A stretch of DNA of 21,590 nucleotides from a virus. The notes under the pieces are model-generated. The model was not told where the DNA came from. It did no database searches and saw only the letters and a list, made by a program, of their open reading frames with translations. Where the stretch lies: the IMG/VR virus record IMGVR_UViG_3300037189_007133, positions 1 through 21,590 of that record. One strand, given 5' to 3'. Of this stretch, positions 19,438 through 21,590 are shown one piece after another (positions within the stretch are counted from its first letter, which is position 1; every line of letters begins with the position of its first letter). The position numbers and the translations under genes are program-made.

Positions 19438-20207
19438 CTTGGACAATAGAAGAATTAGCTAAAGAAGCGCGGCGGTACAAAACTCGTACCGCTTTCCAAA
19501 AAGGTTCTAGAAATGCCTATACAGCGGCGTGGCGAAGAGGTTTGCTCGACGAGCTTTGTGTACACATGACGGCGGAGAGAAAGAATTGGACCGATCAAGA
19601 GCTATTTGCCATAGCCGCTTCTTATGAATCTAGAAAAGACTTCCAAAAAAATGATAATGCTGCGTATCAAGTTGCGCGGCGTAGAGCGCTGCTTTCTGAA
19701 TGCTGTATGCACATGGGAGGTAAACAAACGGGCACTGGAAACAGAAAATGGACCTTGGAAAAACTACTAGAGGAAGCGCAAAAATACACTACCCGCGCTG
19801 AATTCTACCGAGAACAGCAGTCTGCGTATGCGCAAGCTCTTTATTACGGATTGATGGATGCGGTATGCGCGCACATGGACCGCGCCTATGGGGGGTTTAA
19901 CCCAGATTTTCCCGGCACCGTCTACTTCCTCAAGATTGATAGCCCTATTTTAGCGCAAGCAGTCTATAAAGTAGGTATTACTAACCGCAAGGTGAATGAG
20001 CGCATTAAAGAAATGCGTCTAGTTAAAAATACCACGATCACAGTCATTGACTGTCTAGAATTTGTTAACGGGCATGACGCCATGGTGTTGGAGAAATACC
20101 TACATAAAAAATACAAGTCTTACGCATATTTTGGCGGTAAAGAACTGATTAAAAACGGATGGACTGAGTTGTTCGCTCAGGATATTTGGTCTTTAGAAAA
20201 CCCATAG
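19434..20207 (+). CDS. GIY-YIG nuclease-like protein with three N-terminal repeats (257 aa)
   Basis: Residues 3-45, 52-94 and 106-148 are three copies of a repeat: W-T-x-E-x-L ... Y-x-(T/S)-R-x-x-F ... A-Y-x-x-A ... (G/A)-L-(L/M)-x-x-x-C-x-H-M. These repeats occur in phage nucleases and are likely DNA-binding. From about residue 160 a GIY-YIG pattern is visible: GTVYFLKIDS then AVYKVGITNRKVNERIKEM, with the Arg in the right place, and later a conserved Glu region (VLEKYLHKKY). It is probably a freestanding homing-type endonuclease. The gene is richer in AAA and GAA codons and A/T than its neighbours, and its start overlaps the previous stop; it is likely a mobile arrival. Confidence 0.8.
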   Translation: MTWTIEELAKEARRYKTRTAFQKGSRNAYTAAWRRGLLDELCVHMTAERKNWTDQELFAIAASYESRKDFQKNDNAAYQVARRRALLSECCMHMGGKQTGTGNRKWTLEKLLEEAQKYTTRAEFYREQQSAYAQALYYGLMDAVCAHMDRAYGGFNPDFPGTVYFLKIDSPILAQAVYKVGITNRKVNERIKEMRLVKNTTITVIDCLEFVNGHDAMVLEKYLHKKYKSYAYFGGKELIKNGWTELFAQDIWSLENP

Positions 20208-20216
20208 GAGAAAGAG

Positions 20217-20456
20217 ATGAGTAAGAACAATGGAGGCCCGGCGTTTCCGAAGCAACCGCACCGATTAACTAACGGCATGTTGGAAGGGAATAACGAAGGC
20301 ATGACACTCCGCGATTACTTCGCGGCCAAGGCGATGCAAGGTGCTTTAACAGGTTGCGCTACGCGGGGAGAGGCTGTGAGCTATAGAGAAGTAGCGGAGC
20401 TGTCTTACAGCTTGGCAGATGCCATGCTCGCTGAACGGGAGAAGGATAATGGATAA
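20217..20456 (+). CDS. Conserved phage protein, GMTLRDYFAAKA family (79 aa)
   Basis: The sequence MSKNNGGPAFP... GMTLRDYFAAKAMQGALTG ... YSLADAMLAERE belongs to a small family very common in phages and prophages of proteobacteria, of unknown function. An N-terminal GGPAFP stretch is followed by two helices. AGGAG lies six bases before the ATG. The next gene overlaps by eight bases (ATGGATAA). Confidence 0.85.
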   Translation: MSKNNGGPAFPKQPHRLTNGMLEGNNEGMTLRDYFAAKAMQGALTGCATRGEAVSYREVAELSYSLADAMLAEREKDNG

Positions 20457-20742
20457 CAAAGAACTCCTAGAACTCGCGGCGAAAGCGGCGGGGATTGAAT
20501 TGGATAAAGGCTGGTTAGTGTACCTAGAAGATGATGGCGAGGCTTTTAATCCTCTGGTCAGGGATGACCACGCTCTGCGCCTTGCGGTGAAGTTGAGTAT
20601 TGATCTTTTGTTTATGCCCGAACAAGAGCTGGTTTACGCGGACGGGACTCCTGAAGAATGCAGATTTAGTGACGACCCCTACGCCGCAACCCGTAGAGCC
20701 ATCGTGAGAGCCGCCGCTGAGATTGGCAGGGGGATGGAATGA
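20449..20742 (+). CDS. Conserved phage hypothetical protein (97 aa)
   Basis: MDNKELLELAAKAAGIELDKGW..., FNPLVRDDHALRLAVKLSIDL, DDPYAATRRAIVRAAAEIGRGME: a small phage family often encoded next to the 'GMTLRDYFAA' protein, function unknown. The ATG 20449 overlaps the previous stop; an in-frame start 30 bases earlier is less likely because it would lie in the preceding gene. The order of blocks (helix, strand, helix, final Arg-rich helix) agrees with the family as I recall it. Confidence 0.85.
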   Translation: MDNKELLELAAKAAGIELDKGWLVYLEDDGEAFNPLVRDDHALRLAVKLSIDLLFMPEQELVYADGTPEECRFSDDPYAATRRAIVRAAAEIGRGME

Positions 20743-21005
20743 GCGAAGAAAATTTGCCGTCAATCATTGACGCCATTGAATTTAGAAGAGATCAGTATGG
20801 CTTTAAAAAATGGCAATGGGCAATGCTTCTTGGAATTGCCCCCCCTCATTACTGTGACTTCATACATGGGCGAAGAAAATTAACATTAAAACAAGCGGCA
20901 AGAGCTTTTGAATTAGGAGTTCCGGCAGAGGCATTATTTCAATGCCGACAATCAAAGAAAGACATAGTTCAAGACATGATAAAGATTATGGGGTGGAAGT
21001 TATGA
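20739..21005 (+). CDS. XRE-like helix-turn-helix protein (88 aa)
   Basis: Residues about 24-68 fit a HigA/XRE-type helix-turn-helix: WQWAMLLGIAPPHYCDFIHGRRKLTLKQAARAFELGVPAEALF, with the usual 'G...S.L..GR..L....A..L...LGV....L' logic, although here the conserved small residue is replaced by PPHY. A DNA-binding regulator is likely. It resembles antitoxin-type HTH proteins, but no toxin gene lies beside it. The ATG overlaps the previous stop (ATGA). It is the only regulator-like gene seen in the window, and thus one candidate for binding the repeated palindrome, but this is speculation. Confidence 0.75.
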   Translation: MSEENLPSIIDAIEFRRDQYGFKKWQWAMLLGIAPPHYCDFIHGRRKLTLKQAARAFELGVPAEALFQCRQSKKDIVQDMIKIMGWKL

Positions 21006-21355
21006 CCAAAGAAAGAGAACTGCTGAGACGGGCGCTTGAGGCTTTGGTGGAAGAAGCCCAATACCATAATGACATTATGTTGCGTTGGCACGATGTGTTC
21101 TTGGACATCCGCACTTTCCTCGCCGCCGAGGAAGAGAGGAAGCCGAAGTTTATCCGCAAGAAAGTTTGTTGGAACTGTGGATGGCCAATTCAAAAAACCA
21201 GACCCGAGCCAGCCATTAGAAAGCCGATGGCGGAGGAGGAGATTGAGGATATTTATTACAGCGGTCTCACATTTGAGAACACTTATTTAGCCGCGTTTGT
21301 TGAAGGGTTCCGGCAAGCGGAAAGAAAGCATGAAATAGGAGAGGATGATGAGTAA
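21002..21355 (+). CDS. Modular phage protein with Cys pair (117 aa)
   Basis: A helical N-terminus (MTKERELLRRALEALVEEAQ) is followed by a basic part with VCWNCGWPIQK (a Cys-x-x-Cys pair) and then TRPEPAIRKPMAEEEIEDIYY. The last part (FENTYLAAFVEGFRQAERKH) is a helix. Such 'RALEALE' and 'MT.EEI...' blocks are shuffled among many phage proteins of unknown role. ATG 21002 overlaps the previous stop (ATGA). A 16-base segment coding for TRPEP (21197-21212) is repeated in the next gene, evidence of block exchange. Confidence 0.8.
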   Translation: MTKERELLRRALEALVEEAQYHNDIMLRWHDVFLDIRTFLAAEEERKPKFIRKKVCWNCGWPIQKTRPEPAIRKPMAEEEIEDIYYSGLTFENTYLAAFVEGFRQAERKHEIGEDDE

Positions 21356-21513
21356 AGAAGCGGAGCCTGTGTACCAGATAGCAATGGCTGAAGGATCAAC
21401 CAGCACTGCGTGGATTGATGTAGCCAAGGACGTATTCGATGACGCTGGAATGTACCCAGAATACAAACGCCGCGCCCTCTACACCAGACCCGAGCCAGAA
21501 GCGGAGCCTGTGT
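21197..21513 (+). repeat. Short direct repeats in the modular genes
   Basis: ACCAGACCCGAGCCAG occurs at 21197-21212 and 21483-21498; GAAGCGGAGCCTGTGT occurs at 21357-21372 and 21498-21513. They join end to end at 21498. Both lie in coding sequence for the TRPEP and EAEPV segments. Confidence 0.8.
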
Positions 21514-21590
21514 TTATTCGCCCTGATCATTTAGCTCTGGCCAGAAAATCGCCGTTCTTGTGTCAAGTTGGGCCTGTACAGGTGGCTGAT
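21348..21590 (+). CDS. Modular phage protein, partial (81 codons, no stop)
   Basis: It starts at ATG 21348, overlapping the previous stop by eight bases (ATGAGTAA), and runs off the end. The visible part reads EPVYQIAMAEGSTSTAWIDVAKDVFDDAG..., then YKRRALYTRPEPEAEPVFIRP. This 'EPVYQ...W.dV....y......RRLY' block is frequent in phage proteins of unknown function and is often repeated within one protein; a second EPV block begins here at about residue 53. Two DNA repeats show this: GAAGCGGAGCCTGTGT at 21357-21372 and 21498-21513. The missing 3' part prevents a firm call. Confidence 0.75.
   Translation, partial: MSKEAEPVYQIAMAEGSTSTAWIDVAKDVFDDAGMYPEYKRRALYTRPEPEAEPVFIRPDHLALARKSPFLCQVGPVQVAD

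Noticed and set aside
20739-21005. Antitoxin of a toxin-antitoxin pair
   Set aside because: The helix-turn-helix product resembles HigA-type proteins, but neither neighbour resembles a RelE/HigB toxin.

Overview
The window is part of a tailed double-stranded DNA phage (Caudoviricetes). The evidence is a packaging and head block (large terminase, a likely small terminase, portal, GroES-like co-chaperonin, scaffold-like protein) next to a long run of small, tightly overlapping phage genes. Sigma70-type promoters (TTGACA/TATAAT with 17-nt spacers), strong Shine-Dalgarno sites and a Sec-type signal peptide point to a Gram-negative bacterial host. The protein families recall phages of beta- and gammaproteobacteria, but that host assignment is inference. 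No integrase, repressor, DNA polymerase, tail or lysis gene is visible here, so lifestyle cannot be decided.

Left arm (1-7576, all minus strand, read right to left): putative small terminase, large terminase, a DUF3310 protein, a freestanding HNH homing-type endonuclease, portal, a 60-residue protein, GroES-like co-chaperonin, scaffold-like coiled-coil protein, a 154-residue protein, and the first four codons of the next gene. Stop/start overlaps or Shine-Dalgarno sites lying on the previous stop imply one translationally coupled late operon.

A divergent non-coding region (about 7577-8093) separates the two arms. It holds G-rich tracts, small hairpins, at least two plus-strand promoters and the first copy of a 17-bp palindrome.

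Right arm (8094-21590, all plus strand): about 30 mostly small genes. Recognisable ones are a MoxR-type AAA+ ATPase and a metallopeptidase-like/VWA protein next to a DUF3150-like protein (13871-17348), a GIY-YIG nuclease with three N-terminal repeats, an XRE-like helix-turn-helix protein, several small zinc-finger-like or membrane proteins, and a secreted cysteine-containing protein. A second large non-coding stretch (8896-9545) has a terminator, stacked hairpins, direct repeats around a palindrome and an AT-rich tandem repeat.

The most striking signal is regulatory. A palindrome, TTTTAGAC-N-GTCTAAAA, recurs nine times between 7982 and 16518, six times between genes and three times inside genes in the same reading frame, and was not seen in the left arm. 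Two copies sit in duplicated leaders made of a consensus promoter, a terminator-like hairpin with compensatory base changes, the palindrome, a second covarying hairpin and a CGGAGAG-type ribosome site. A third promoter has a similar hairpin and T-run before its ribosome site. A second motif, GAAGCTAGTTCTTC, recurs in the same region. Together they suggest a phage-specific regulon that controls the right-arm blocks, including the MoxR/VWA module.
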